A stretch of DNA of 64,000 nucleotides, taken from NCBI GenBank assembly GCA_009746045.1, contig RPFO01000050.1, positions 3,925,949 to 3,989,948 of the forward strand, written 5' to 3'. Shown in pieces: positions 1-11,749 of this stretch. Within the stretch, counting starts at the first letter, position 1, and each line of letters begins with the position of its first letter. The DNA is from Mesostigma viride. Its lineage: Eukaryota > Streptophyta > Mesostigmatophyceae > Mesostigmatales > Mesostigmataceae. The position numbers were made by a program, and so were the translations under genes. The notes beneath the pieces are model-generated. The model made no database searches and was not told where the DNA came from. It worked only from the letters and a program-made list of their open reading frames with translations.

Positions 1-566
1 CTAGTGCGATCACGTCTTCTTGATACCTTGATCAATGGACGTTGTTAGCCTTGCCTCGACAGAGGAAATACGAAGGCGTAACTTGAAGGGAACTGAGAGA
101 GACTACACACTATCCGTGTCTCTCTCTCGCATATATCATAGGTCGACACTGTCACAATCCATGCATGTGCTGTCCGACTGTTTGACATCTGCTAACCTGG
201 CCTGCGCAACACGCTTGCGCGCCATACGTACTGCTCTAACCTGCGGAACATCCGCAGCCACAACATTTCAGCCAACCGTCGTCCTGCAGGCCATGCCCGC
301 GCCACTGCTGGTAATTAATGCAGTGTCTAGATTTGGCGGCCGACTGCTAATCATGCCTGCATGGCACGCACCCATGGCAATCATCGCTTTTACCGATTGC
401 TAACATCAACACACAGGACTGCTAACATCAACTGCGACGTGTGGCATGCATAAAACAGTCAACACACTAAAGGCACGTATAATAATAAGCCTGCACCTGT
501 GCACCATGAGAGTGTGACACCTGGTCTGGCACAATCAGCGTCGCATTGAAGTCCTGCAAATCCCGT
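1..566. other. No gene recognised
   Basis: A 122-codon open frame (35-403, plus) has no recognisable motif and no exon-like boundaries. I see no RNA gene or mobile-element end here. Confidence 0.4.
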
Positions 567-893
567 TTTCCAGCTCCAGCTCCAGCTCCAGCTCCAGCTC
601 CAGCTCCAGCTCCAGCTCCAGCTCCATGCAGCTCCAGCTCCAGCTCCAGCTCCAGCTCCATGCAGCTCCAGCTCCAGCTCCAGCTCCAGCTCCAGCTCCA
701 GCTCCAGCTCCATGCAGCTCCAGCTCCAGCTCCAGCTCCAGCTCCATGCAGCTCCAGCTCCAGCTCCAGCTCCAGCTCCAGCTCCAGCTCCAGCTCCAGC
801 TCCAGCTCCAGCTCCAGCTCCAGCTCCAGCTCCAGCTCCAGCTCCAGCTCCAGCTCCAGCTCCAGCTCCAGCTCCAGCTCCAGCTCCAGCGGG
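567..893. repeat. (CAGCTC)n hexamer microsatellite
   Basis: About 330 bp of CAGCTC units, broken three or four times by a single ATG-containing variant (CATGCAGCTC). The array is stop-free in several frames on both strands, which creates spurious Gln-Leu, Ser, Ala-Pro and Glu-Leu frames. Confidence 0.95.
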
Positions 894-899
894 CAGGTA

Positions 900-2340
900 C
901 GCAGCGTAACGGCCAGCCTCCGAGGTTCAAGTTCACGGTTGGTCACCGAATGACTGTGTCACTTATGGATCTGAACTTGACAACGTAGCCGGGTGAACTG
1001 CCGTAGCATGATGCTGGCATTCACCGGCGTAACTCACACAGACGCAAGTGTACAGGTGCAGCAATTCAGCATGCCCGGACATCCGTCACCAACTAGTGTA
1101 CCCGCCGCCGTAGCAATGTTATGCTTTTGGACGTCACCATAATTCTCAATTCTGTGAGCACCAAGTGGCCAACCAAGGTGTGACTTGGCACAGTAAATCT
1201 GGGTACCATGGGGAAGCTCAATGCCACCAAGTTTGACCATCATCCAAATATTAGTGCAGGTAGGAGGCGTGAATAAGAATGTCTTTTTTGCATGGCACTT
1301 TCAGACCATCTGCCAGCCGGGCGGTGAGGCCTGCGGTGCTTTGTAGGCACTCAACATTTGGCGATGGCGTTCTCGTGGAGGCGCTGGTCGATGTTGAGGA
1401 GCTGGGCTTAATTAGATGTCGGCGGTGGTCAGGTGGAGGCGGCAGTGGAGGTGGAGGCGAGGAGGGTGGAGGTGGAGGTGACGGTGGTGGAAAGGTGGGG
1501 GAGCTCAGTAGCCAGCGCGGTGCCTCCCATTGAGCAAGCACTGCCACATCTAGCTGCATGCAGCGAGGGGAGTCACGTGGCAGCTGCTGGAGGGCTTCCG
1601 CCGGTAAGGATGGAGCCGAGAGTGGGTGCGGAAATGGATGGAGCCCAGAGCTCAGGTCATCATTCATGCAGAGCGCGTGAGAAGCTGGCCGGAGCAGCTC
1701 TAGGATGAGGTGCTGGATGGGCGCCGGGGCCGGGCGTGGTCATTGGGGCCAGTCCGTCACATAGGCGACTGGGAACACCATGTGCCGTCTGGGAAGATGA
1801 GGCAGCCGGTCGATGCTGTGGAGATGTCGATCGAGGGCCAGCTCATAAAGCGAGGCGTAGTCCCCATAGAAGATGCACTGTGCAGGGCTGCCAGTGCTCG
1901 GAGACATGTTGGTCCGGCAGTAGTGATCGTCAACTTTGAAGGGTTGGGGCCGAAAGCACGGATCTGTTGCATGGTGGGCGCGCGATTCTGCTGGGCGACT
2001 GCGCTTGGGATCAGGCGATGCCGAGGGCGAGGCCGCAGGAGCCGAGTGCACTACTAACGCTTAATTAATTGAGTAGTGTCACCGCTCAGTGCCTGGTAGG
2101 CCGGGCGGAGCTACAGCCGGAGCTGCAGGCCAATTTTCTTGCAGGCTCATCGCAGCCGCCAGGCTGCGTTGCATAGTCGAGCGTTTGCTCGCCATAATAT
2201 TCCGTTTTAGTTTCTGGAAAATATATCAGCGTGTGCGTCTAAGAATTAAGACTGAAGCGTTTGTGATCTGACAGTTCACGGCCGAATTTGCCGGTGCCCA
2301 AAAGTGAAAGTTATGAGCGCCGCCGTCAGCCATGGCTACC
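900..2340. other. Unassigned region with low-complexity frames
   Basis: Contains a GGTGGA-rich stretch (about 1430-1500) and minus-strand frames at 1251-1667 and 1740-2051. The second reads like ordinary protein (segment CIFYGDYASLYELALDRHL) and could be an exon or element remnant. I do not recognise it. The tail near 2060 has TTAATTAATT, the kind of 3' tail carried by LINEs elsewhere in the window. Confidence 0.3.
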
Positions 2341-2436
2341 TCGTGGCTCGTGGCTCGTGGCTCGTGGCTCGTGGCTCGTGGCTCGTGGCTCGTGGCTCGT
2401 GGCTCGTGGCTCGTGGCTCGTGGCTCGTGCATGGCT
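2341..2436. repeat. (GGCTCGT)n heptamer repeat
   Basis: About 13 tandem copies of a 7-bp unit, with one imperfect unit at the right end. Confidence 0.95.
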
Positions 2437-2469
2437 CGTGGCTTGTGGCACCCCTTGTTCCCTACCCAC

Positions 2470-3300
2470 AATGCGAGCGAACCACTTGCGTGCCAGAATC
2501 GTTACGTATTCGACCACAATAATGAACAGGTATGGCGAGAGCACGCATCCCTGCCACACACCCTATATAGCTTCTGTGAGAGGGCATGCATGGTCAATGG
2601 TGGCGTGGACCCGTAGGAGGTGCGCACCGAGATGGTGGACCCTTCATGTAACAGGTTGCGGATTGATGACAGCAATAAGGGGGAGGGGGATCGATCCGGA
2701 ATATACAGCGCAAGGATGACCCACAGCGCAGACCAGAAAACCGATCGAGTCGAAGGATTTGATGTGTCCGGTGGCCACCAGCACAAGGTGCAGAGGGGTC
2801 GACGCACTGGTCAGGCTGGAGGCGGTACGTGCAGTTCTTCCACAAGGCGGCGAGTACAGCGAAGAGCGCTTATTTGTACTGTGTTGCAGCCTGGACGGAA
2901 GCCGAACTGAGTTTCGCCGAGGTGGCCGTCCAGTGCGCAGACGGTTAATCAGGATGAGCTGCATGAGAAGCTTGAGGGGTGCACTTTGGATGCACACCCC
3001 TCTGTAGTTGCCGGGGTCCGCGGGCGACCCCTTGCTTTTGTACAGCATCGTGCGAAAACTGTGGTGCCAGGCCGCCGGGGGCCGGGCGGTTGCGACGACA
3101 GCAGAATGTGGGTGCAGATGCATGTCCCGGAAGAGCTGCATGACACCAGTGTCCTCAAACTCGGCGGCCGTCCCGCGGCGAGTTTCACGATCGCTGCCGG
3201 CCGGAATCTTGTCGGAGCCTGTGGCGGCATCGTAGGGCAGGCGGCTGGAAGTCCTGCCTCAGTGACCTCGCGGGAGGTCAAAGGAGGCATGTCTTGATCG
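2470..3300 (-). mobile_element. LINE ORF2 reverse-transcriptase fragment, decayed
   Basis: On the minus strand the frames at 3141-2644, 2807-2502 and 2845-2594 together give pieces of a non-LTR retrotransposon RT. These include LYKSKGSPADPGNYRGVCI, the typical RT entry block of L1-like elements. Frameshifts split the coding region. Its 3' part (2470-2700) is closely similar, in inverted orientation, to the plus-strand fragment at about 42100-42330, so both belong to one family. No complete element or target duplication was found. Confidence 0.8.
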
Positions 3301-4075
3301 ACGGGTCGGGTCACCGAGCGGGCCGGTCAGCGGGGGGACTATAGGTAGTCCGCCGCGGACCCGGGCGGGGCTGGGGGCCCGGCTGGGCCACCTGCCAGGG
3401 CCGGCGGCGGCTGGTAGCTAGGGCGGGGGCGGCGCAGCCGTCCCCAGGACGTCTGCAGTGGCCGCAGCCCACTGAGGTGCGGAGCCGCTTGGCCGGAGCC
3501 CGGCGGGTACGTCATGGTGGTGGGGTCGGCCGACGCCGTATACCCGGGTGGCCGAGGTGCTTGTACCAGAACCAGGCCCACCCCCTTGCCGTCGTTCTTC
3601 TGCTGGCAGGTGTGCAGGTCCTTGCATGACCATCTGCTGGGCGTCGGTGACTAAATATGGTTGGGGCATGGTGCAGACGATATTTGTAACTTTCGTGTCA
3701 TTATTTAATTCTAATGAGCTTAGCGTAGTACTCCGTGGTGTGTAATTATTTTTCTAATGAGATTAGCGTAGTACTCCATGGCATGCCCATGCACATGACA
3801 CGCAAGTACTTACATTTTTTTACTTAGCATAGTTCTTGCATGAAGTGTCATTTTTCACTGTTATGCAACCCTGGCCGGTGCCGGGTGCGCAGGTCTCACA
3901 GGCCGATACACAGCAGTCTCAACTATTGACAACAGTTTGCCCTTGACTTGCTGCGTTCTTGCTGGCCATTGCATTTATTTTAAAAAGAGACCCGGTCTCC
4001 AAGAGATGGTCATTTATTGAATACTCTATGGGGATGATCTTCTAGGGGATGGCCTTGTGCTGCCTTAGGCACCAC
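3301..4075. repeat. Spacer with dispersed repeat shared with 43518-43648
   Basis: No gene seen. The segment 3650-3812 (GCAGACGATATTT, then TTTCTAATGAGATTAGC and CACGCAAGTACTTAC) recurs at 43518-43648. A shorter piece recurs near 48640-48705. This is a short dispersed repeat of unknown class. Confidence 0.5.
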
Positions 4076-7000
4076 TCACGCCGCCAGCGGCTTCGTAGCG
4101 CTCCCACCCATCTCACCATCTGGCAGCTCATAGTCGCAGAGCAGGCATGGGTTGTACCACAGGTCCTCTTTGCCCATCGCCGACATCGTGATGTCCCTCG
4201 GCACGTGCTTGCGGTTCTGTGCCGACAGCAGCCGGTGGCGGGGCCGTGACCCAGCATCCCTTAAACCGACATCCGTCACGCTCACGTTCCCACTGGGCAC
4301 CCACGTCTGCGGCCGCTTGGCGCTCGCCTTGCCGGCCTCCATGAAGCCGCCGCCACCCAGCAGGAAGCCCTTGGTGACCATCATCTCATGCAGCTTGCGG
4401 ACAGGTTCCTCCTCGAGGCGCCACCTGCAGGGTGATGCGTGCAGACGAGAATACCATCACGGCTTGGCCCCCATCGCTCCATAAGCAAGGCCAACGCCAA
4501 CGCCTTCGATGTCAGTGGTGAGGCCACTGGTGAATGTGCGTGTGGGCCACTGGCGAATGTGGGCCCATCCAAAAGCACGGATACTGAATGTCGCAAAAGG
4601 CAACACTGCACAACACAGGCAAATATACCAGTAATGCCCCTTACTATAGAAACGGAGTCTACGTGTTAATTAATTAGTTACTTAAAAGAAACGAAAACGA
4701 GCAACCACAAGGCTAGCTGGCCCACCTGTGGTGCTTGGCGTACATGTCGGCGTCCCTGCAAGCCCGCTCCAGGTGCGCCGCGAGCGCCTTCATGCCGGTG
4801 AACTCGGACACGACCACCGCCGCGTCCGCGTGGGGCAGGTACTCGCGCACGTTGGGTGCCCCCACGTAGACGGGGACCGCGCCGCGCAGCAGCGGCCAGA
4901 ATAAGCGCTCGGTGACCAGGTCGTCTGCGCGGATGTCTTCGAGCGCCAGCACAAACTTGTAGCGGGAGTAGTAGGAGTCGAGGGACTCGACCGGGGTGCT
5001 GGCAGGGCAGAGGGTGCAGGGATAGATGACGGGGGTGGGGGGGAGGGGGGCAAAGGGGAGGGGAAAGGAGGGGGGAAAGGAGGGGGGAAAGGGGGGGGAG
5101 GGGGCGGGGCTAGGCAGGAGCAAGGGGTGAATACTCTACACAAAATGTTTATGCCAGGGCAAACCAAAAAATGATTTGGGGGATGAGAGTCCTTTACCCG
5201 TAGGACCCTTCTGAAAGCTGCTCCAACTTAAACTAAACAGCCGATTATGAGGTCTGGAATAGCCGATTGGCCCATGGCCTAGTTACCCCCCAAACTTAAA
5301 CAAGGAAAACTATCTAGAATCCTGGTGGCAGGTCGATGGTGGCCTCATGGCCTAGTTACCCCCCAAACTTAAACAAGGAAAACTATCTAGAATCGTGGTG
5401 GCAGGTCGATGGTGGCCTCATGGCCTAGTTACCCCCCAAACTTAAACAAGGAAAACTATCTAGAATCGTGGTGGCAGGTCGATGGTGGCCTCATGGCCTA
5501 GTTACCCCCCAAACTTAAACAAGGAAAACTATCTAGAATCCTGGTGGCTGGTCGAGGGTGGCCTCCGTTGCTGTGAAAAGGTGAGTTGGGATTGACGCTT
5601 TGCGCTATTCGCTCTGCGTCAGGGGTACTCCCCAATCTACACCCCCGGCCGGGAGCATGGAACACGCTGAAGCTGTAATTATTACTGCCTACATGACCCT
5701 GGGCAATGCCCAGAGAGATGCCTAAATGACTCCTGACCGGGAGCCCAGATGATGTCATCCTTCTGGTCAAAATGATGACAAAATGACTCTTGTCTACATG
5801 GCGTAATTCTTGGTGGAGTTCATGTCTCACATCAATGTGGCAACCAGAGCAGGCCAGGAACCCCGAGACATGCCAGAAATCCGGAGAATGCGGACCATGG
5901 TAGCTCGAGCCTGCCCTACTCATACACTCTTCCTTCCTTGGGCCCAACGCCACACCCTGAGGACTAATCCCCTACGGTATCCATTACCTGACCGTCCTAA
6001 TTACCTGACCGTCCCAATTACCTGACTGTCCTTAATATTTCCTTCCCATCCCCAGCAATGCAGCCCTCCTCTCTGATTCCTAACCACCCGCCCATCCTCT
6101 ATAACTACTGTACACCCACCCATCCTCTCTAACTCTGACCCACGCAGCCGTCCTGTACAGCAATAAAGCCACCCACCCATTCTGTCAAACTTCGAGCGAA
6201 GCAGCCATCTGTTTTGATTGCAATCCGGACACCCATCCTCGACAGCTACCAACAACACTCCCAACCCTCTCCAGCTCACAACCCTCTCAAACTCCTGGCA
6301 ACGCACCCGTCCTCAGTGAAGTAGACGACTTCGTTGTCCGAACCCGAACGCACGACCACGTCGATGGGGATGTGCTGGGCCAGCTCCGACACCAAATCGT
6401 TCTTGTCCCAGTCGCTCTCGTTGCGGTACCTGCAAGCATTATAGGTACATTCACATCAGAAAGAACGATTGGTCAGTTAGCATCTCGTCCCAGCCGATCT
6501 CGCTGAAGTACCTGTGCGCTCATGCCAGGGAAAAGTGCCAAAACTGATACTGTCAGATAGAAAGAGCTGCGCAAGAACGCGTGCACTTGTTGACCTTTTC
6601 CCACTGCGGTACCTGGCTGCCACTTGGGTGAAACACGAGTGAAGCGTAAAAAATACACAGTAGCCACTCACCAGGGCTGCCCCTGGTTCCACACCACCGC
6701 CAGCACTGCGTTCGGCCGAGCGCGGTGGATCGCCGTCCACGCGTTTCTGCTGGCGCCCGAGCGGCCCCCGGCGACCGCAGGCGGGACCCACAGCGCGGCC
6801 GGGTCGCTAAAAACAGCCACGTGGGGGATATGCGACGCGGGCGACTGCGTGGCGACAAGGTCAAACGCGTCCAAGTTGACCCAATGGAAGCGGTTGCCCA
6901 CGTGCTCGGGGCACAGGTAGACGAATCGGGCGCCGACACCTGTCGCTCGGTAGGGCGACGGCCGCGTCGGCTGCTGGCCGCACAGGTACACGATCAACTC

Positions 7001-7458
7001 CACATCGTCGTATTCCCACTCCTGGACCCAGACGCAGCCACGGCGGCACCCGGGGTTCACGGCGCCAGAATTACTATCGTCGATACCCCCGGATTTCGAC
7101 TTGGTGGCCACGGATCCACCCGCAGGGGTGCTCCCACTGGCGGCCTTGCTGGGGATTGGCTTGGTGGAGGCAGCAGGGGCGGCGGTGCGCACCATGCTCT
7201 GCCAGCCCTTGGGCCATTTGGGGAAAACCTTGAAACCAGTCGCGCCGAAGGTGCCAGGTGTCACGCCCACGACGCCGATGGCGCGCGGGCGGGGGATGGT
7301 CTGGGACGACGGCGAAGGGGTTGTGATGACTTGCGACGCGCCAGCTGGCGGATGCCGAGTGGCCACCATCAAAGGCAACAAAACGTACCCATATGACAAG
7401 AACGCACCGTCGTCATCATATGCACCCGGAGTGTTCAACGGACAAGTAGATAGAGCCC
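4076..7458 (-). CDS. GT10 (alpha-1,3-fucosyltransferase-like) block, 4 exons
   Basis: Assembled minus-strand exons are 7458-6672, 6429-6307, 4998-4726 and 4424-4076 (stop); GT-AG junctions and phases agree. GT10 enzymes transfer fucose from GDP-fucose to glycans in the Golgi. The diagnostic donor-site block is in exon 3: YKFVLALEDI, then DDLVTERLF and GAVPVYVGAPN, which matches the family pattern FxLxFENS..DYVTEK..GxVPVxxG with ALEDI replacing FENS. It ends HHRWR, and a C-terminal CLLC pair follows in exon 4. The first exon has no convincing ATG at its 5' end. An internal Met lies near 7387, and the exon has a good acceptor at 7459-7460, so it may be an internal exon joined to the GT-A block upstream. 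The family call is firm; the acceptor sugar is unknown. Confidence 0.82.
5278..5545. repeat. 73-bp minisatellite in GT10 intron
   Basis: Four near-identical 73-bp units starting at 5278, 5351, 5424 and 5497 (CCTAGTTACCCCCCAAAC and onward), inside the intron between exons 6429-6307 and 4998-4726. Confidence 0.95.
5842..5916 (-). repeat. Dispersed GCTCGAGC/CCATGG repeat, copy 1
   Basis: Reverse-oriented copy of a repeat found eight times in the window. The core contains GGCTCGAGCTACCATGGTCC, then ATTCTCC and GGCCTGCGCTGG. It lies inside a GT10 intron. Confidence 0.85.
6010..6306 (-). repeat. Decayed copies of a GT10 splice donor
   Basis: The real donor is GAGGACGG|GTGCGTTGC at 6307/6306. Further into the intron (minus sense) come GAGGATGGGTGTCC, AGAATGGGTGGGTGGC, GGACGGCTGCGTGGG, GAGGATGGGTGGGTGT and GAGGATGGGCGGGTGG, spaced a few tens of bases apart. 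They read as diverged tandem copies of the exon end plus donor. Confidence 0.6.
6430..6625 (-). repeat. Decayed copies of a GT10 splice acceptor
   Basis: The real acceptor and exon start are GCAG|GTACCGCAACGAGAG at 6430/6429. Upstream in the intron a copy near 6490-6520 reads ACAG|GTACTTCAGCGAGAT and continues with GGCTGGGACGAGA against GACTGGGACAAGA. Over 29 exon bases I count 6 differences. A second, shorter copy (CCAG|GTACCGCAGTGGG) lies near 6602-6615. Confidence 0.65.
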
Positions 7459-8149
7459 CTGGTATACATCATAAAGATTGACCTTGTATTTCGTTTGTAG
7501 TGCACAAGAACGAGCAGGTCTGTTGCTCAAGCACAAACACATGCCGGGGGCCTCAATCAGATGAGAGCAGCATAGCCAAGAAACCGCGATAACAACGGCA
7601 ACGCCTTTACGTACCGAGACGCGAGGAAACAAATAACTTTGTGTCGATTACTCTAGTAAGTGACAGATGAGCCAACTAACAGGTCACCTCCTCGATGGGA
7701 CAACCTGGGCCACGTGTAAACCATGTCACACGTAGTGCCGAGATGACCTGACTAAAAATGTCTACCATGAACCACTCACAAGGTTCCTTCCCAACGCTCA
7801 CCATGCCCAACCGATCACTACCGTTTTTGCACGCAAGCCAACCACCGGCACACTCAGCGCCACATATGCACACACGCACAACAGGCCTCCAGTCTCCCCC
7901 TGCATCTGAACAGTGGAAGAGCCTACCGTCTACCCACCTCATTTCCCACAAACCTTATTCCCCTCAAACATCATTCCCCTCAAACCTCATTCCCCACAAT
8001 TTAACAGAGGAAGGCCCCTGAGTCATTCGGCAAGCACCTACGTAGCACCCAATGCAGACATCAAACAGGTATTCGATACTGAACAAATGTGCCCAATGGC
8101 CAAAGTAAATCTCATTATTAGGTGAACCTGCGCTACGTAAAAGGTACCT

Positions 8150-8405
8150 CTCATACTTACAAGAGAGATTAATAATATTTATGGATAAACTCTCGTACTC
8201 ACAAGAGAGATGGATCGTAAATATGGATAAACTCTCGTACTCACAAGAGAGATGAATCGTATTTATGGATAAACTCTTGTACTCACAAGAGAGATGAATC
8301 GTATTGATGGATAAACTATCGTACTCACAAGAGAGATGAATCGTATTGATGGATAAACTCTCGTACTCACAAGAGAGATGAATCGTATTTATGGATAAGC
8401 TCTCG
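8150..8405. repeat. 42-bp minisatellite
   Basis: About six units of TATGGATAAACTCTCGTAC with ACAAGAGAGAT, period 42 bp (14 codons). The period keeps a minus-strand frame open, but I do not regard that as a gene. Confidence 0.9.
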
Positions 8406-8672
8406 TACTGCGACACTATCGCAAAAGGTTATTTGGCTCTAACACTGCGATACTATCGGACAAGGCTATTTAACTCCCGTACTGCCATACTATCGGAAAG
8501 GGTCATTTGGCTCTAACACTGCGATACTATCGGACAGGGACATTTAACTCCCGTACTGCCATACTATCGAAAAGGGTCATTTGGCTCTAACACTGCGATA
8601 CTATCGGACAAGGACATTTAACTCCCGTACTGCCATACTGTTGGAAAGGGTCATTTGGCTCTCGTACCGCGC
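8406..8672. repeat. 74-75-bp minisatellite
   Basis: Three to four units built on TTGGCTCTAACACTGCGAT and CCCGTACTGCCATACTAT. The family adjoins the 42-bp array, and both lie between the two glycosyltransferase blocks. Confidence 0.9.
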
Positions 8673-8874
8673 TCACACGTATCCACGTTCTGCCTTCCCA
8701 GCGGGACCATGTGCTTTGATGAATCAATTCACTACACGATGAACTCATACATTACACGACGTATTAATACACTAATATGATGGAATAATGTAGTACATGA
8801 CTAATCAAAACCTTACATGATCAACTAATACATTACATAAGATTAACCAATACACCCACATGGCTGTGCCGTAC

Positions 8875-10645
8875 CTCCTGTCGTCGTCGCCGCCCCGTCC
8901 CTGGGCAGCCCCATGCGTGCCGACCGCTCCAGCTCCGACGGGTCCCCCCGCGCGGCGCCAGCATAAGGCATGACCCCGAACGGCCAGGGGTCCTCCTTGG
9001 GGTGCCAAGGGGCACGCACGACAGGGGGTGGGTACTCATCCGGCCCTGGGGGTGGGTCGGATGCGTCGACCGCCTTTCGTTCCAGGTGCCGGCGGAAGTA
9101 GGCGGCCTGGTCGAATATAGAACGCTCGGCCCAGCGAATAGCAGGGTCCTTGATCGGTATCTGCGCGCGTTGGCGGCGCGGGGGTGGGTGGGGTCGGTTA
9201 GACGTGGAAGGAAGCTTCCATGGGATTGCCATCGGAAGTAAATGGCTTGGGTTAGTCACGGGAGGCGGATTTTCCTGGCTTCATGATTGGAGGCCATCAC
9301 TTGGATAACTGCTGTCACCTCGACCAAGCTTACACCCGCCAAGCTTACCTCCGTAAGCTTTCACCAAAAAGGCCTACCTCAAGCAAGCTTACCTCTACAA
9401 AGCTTACCTCAACACCATCATAGCGTACCTCAAGTACGCTGACCTCAACAAGACATCCAACAAGCTCACCTCGGGGACGGATGAGCCCGTGCTGTTGCCG
9501 TCAGGTTCTGGCGGCCGGACCATGTTGGCCAGCCGGTCGCCCTCGTCATCGGGGAGCACGAACACCGCCAGCTGGCGGTCAAAGTGGCTGCCGGCCTTCC
9601 AGCGGTACCCGCTCGTGGGGGGCGAGACGTCGTCCAGCTTTATAGGGAACAGCTGTGAGAGCACGTCCATCAAATACACGTCTTCGTACACGTGGTCCTT
9701 GGGCCGCCACCCGCCCGCGAAGTCCAGGCACCAGCGGCGGATCGCCAGCGCGCAGGGGATTGTATGCGAGAGGCGGGGGACCCAGGTCGGGTGGATGGCC
9801 GGGTGGGCGGGCGGGAGGTCCAATGGCTGAATCAGGCCACGGTGGTAGCAAAGCCCCGGGTCGGATCGCAGGGCAGCAACCCCCTTGCTGATGTGGGGGG
9901 GGAAGTAGACATCATCGCCGTCCAAATAAAAGAGGGTGTCGGCCTGGGGGAGCGTGCTGGCGCCGGCATTACGAGCGGTGGAGCGGCCACGATTGGTTGC
10001 GAATTGGATCGGTGCCTCCACGGTGATGCGGAGGTCGGACAGGTACGAGGCGTTCACGCCAGCTGTCTCGTACAGTGCCGCCAGGACGGCGCTCGATACG
10101 GCCCGGTGCTTCGCGAGGTGGGCCTCCACGGCCAGGGCGTGGGAGTCTCCGGGGGCGGACGGCGCGGAGGGAGGGAGAGGGGGCGGGCCGTCATGGACTA
10201 GGAGCAAGTGGCCGGAAATCTTGTCGCAGGCGGGCTTGCCGAGCGAGGACACGTTGGTGGCGCAATGTACCATGGAGGTCAATGCGGAGCTCATGGCCTC
10301 CATTAGAATGTTATAGGGCTCTTTATACGCGTTGACGACGACCGCGTACGTGTGGACTGGCCGCATGTCGAATAAGTACGGATGCCGAGCGCTCTTGCCA
10401 GGGACTTCATCAGGGAGGGATTTTGGCAACAGCAGGTTATTGGTTTCGGGAACCACCGCTTGTCCGCGGAGGGACAATATTACACGCACCAACGCCGTAG
10501 CAAAAACTGCGACTAGAATTGCCGACACCCCCCATTGCACGTAGTCCACCGACTGGGCATTCTCCGCGCCCTTCGAAGCAGAGTCCTGTGCAGATTTCTT
10601 CTCTGTGTTTCCTTTCTTCTGGCTAGCGGAGGAGGCCGCCGCCAT
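8875..10645 (-). CDS. GT-A (GT2-like) membrane glycosyltransferase block
   Basis: Exon 1 is 10645-9470 (ATG at 10645; donor GAG|GTGAGC). Exon 2 is 9160-8875 (acceptor CGCGCAG|ATACCG; donor GGAG|GTACGG). The first 392 residues show a Lys/Ser-rich cytosolic tail and a single membrane segment at about 38-58 (type II anchor). A GT-A fold follows: VVVNAYKEP near 102, HDGP near 151, NRGRSTARNAGA near 218 and the metal-binding YLDGDD with DGDD at 242-245. A VYEDVYLMD segment fits the acceptor side. Exon 2 (IPIKDPAIRWAERSIFDQA and onward) is not recognised. No stop follows exon 2 in phase, so the gene must continue; the GT10 block downstream is phase-compatible. Likely Golgi-located, substrate unknown. 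Confidence 0.75.
9300..9469 (-). repeat. Array of repeated splice-donor-like units
   Basis: Directly after the exon 1 donor GAG|GTGAGCTTGTTG the intron continues as degenerate repeats: GAGGTCAGCGTACTT, GAGGTACGCTATG, GAGGTAAGCTTTG, GAGGTAAGCTTGCTT, GAGGTAGGCC, GAGGTAAGCTTGG and GAGGTGACAG. Each is a credible 5' splice site. Confidence 0.7.
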
Positions 10646-11749
10646 TTCCTTTGGCAGTGAAATCGATTCCTAAACGCGTTTACTTTGCAATCCACCAGTG
10701 TGTAGTGCGCAAGTGATGGGCACCTACTGGCGTGTCCATGTATAACAATTGTCTCGCTTTCCAGCGTTAATAGGCCAAAATGTGGCACATATTAAACGTC
10801 TTGATCGCATTCCCACTGTTCAACAATCATGAAAGCATCCTACTTCAAAACACCGATGCTGATAAAGAAAATCAGTCCGGGAATGGCTGTTGCGACCTGC
10901 GAGGCAGGCCTAGCGGAACAGCGACAATAATAATTTTTAAACCTGCCATTCCAATGGATACCTTCACGTCCTAAAACATTCCGTACATTTCCAAAGGTGC
11001 TGATACCAAGAAATTGGGATATATTGGGATTCGCCAGTATCTCTCGGGCCACGGCTCACCCCATGAAGTCATGCGGTCGGCCGGTCGCTCGTGGTGCCAG
11101 TTCACGCCCGCCAGGACACAAGCCCGCGCATGATCCACCTCAGCTTTTGAGCGAGTCAGCGAGCACGGTTCCGTACACCGCCCATTTCATCCGGGACGCA
11201 ACTGATAACGAGAGGTGAAATCGTGAAAGTCGGTTCGGCCATTGTTTATGGGCGTTCGGAGAGCTCGCCTCGTCCTCGCCACTGCAGAACTTCGGGGCCC
11301 AGTCTCGGCGCTAGGCCGTCATTCTAGCGTGCAGTAGAAGGTGTAGCAGAGGGTGATTGCCGTGCACCGCGGTGCACACTTTTGCCGCAGTAGTTTCAAT
11401 AAATGGCAACCGGAAGTGCATGCCTGCTAAGGGAGTCGGCCCATGCCTCAACGTACGTAGTGACAACAATGTCGCGTGCCACCACGCGTGCATCCTGCTG
11501 CATTCCTGTGCATGCCGTTTTTGTAATTTACAAATGTGCATACCACTTCAAATTTTAGGCTTTGCTAAGCTTCCCAATCTCATGGGCTCAATGACACTTC
11601 GCCTTCTGGTCGGTTAGTGGCTGCTCGACACGAAGTGCCGGGCGGCTGCAGTAAATGCAGAGCTAGCTGGGCTGTAGGGTCAAGCATTATTGCACGTAAT
11701 TGCGGCACAATTACTTGCAGGAAATGTCGTTAACTTTTTGGATGCTTGA
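10646..11749. promoter_or_regulatory. Divergent intergenic region, GT block / UROD
   Basis: About 1.1 kb between the start codons of the minus-strand glycosyltransferase and the plus-strand UROD gene. It must hold both promoters unless non-coding 5' exons exist. I recognise no specific regulatory motif and no further gene in it. Confidence 0.45.

Noticed and set aside
5276..5545. CRISPR-like regular array
   Set aside because: Units are contiguous with no variable spacers, and the context is an intron-bearing eukaryotic gene. The same applies to the 53-, 56-, 64- and 65-bp arrays.
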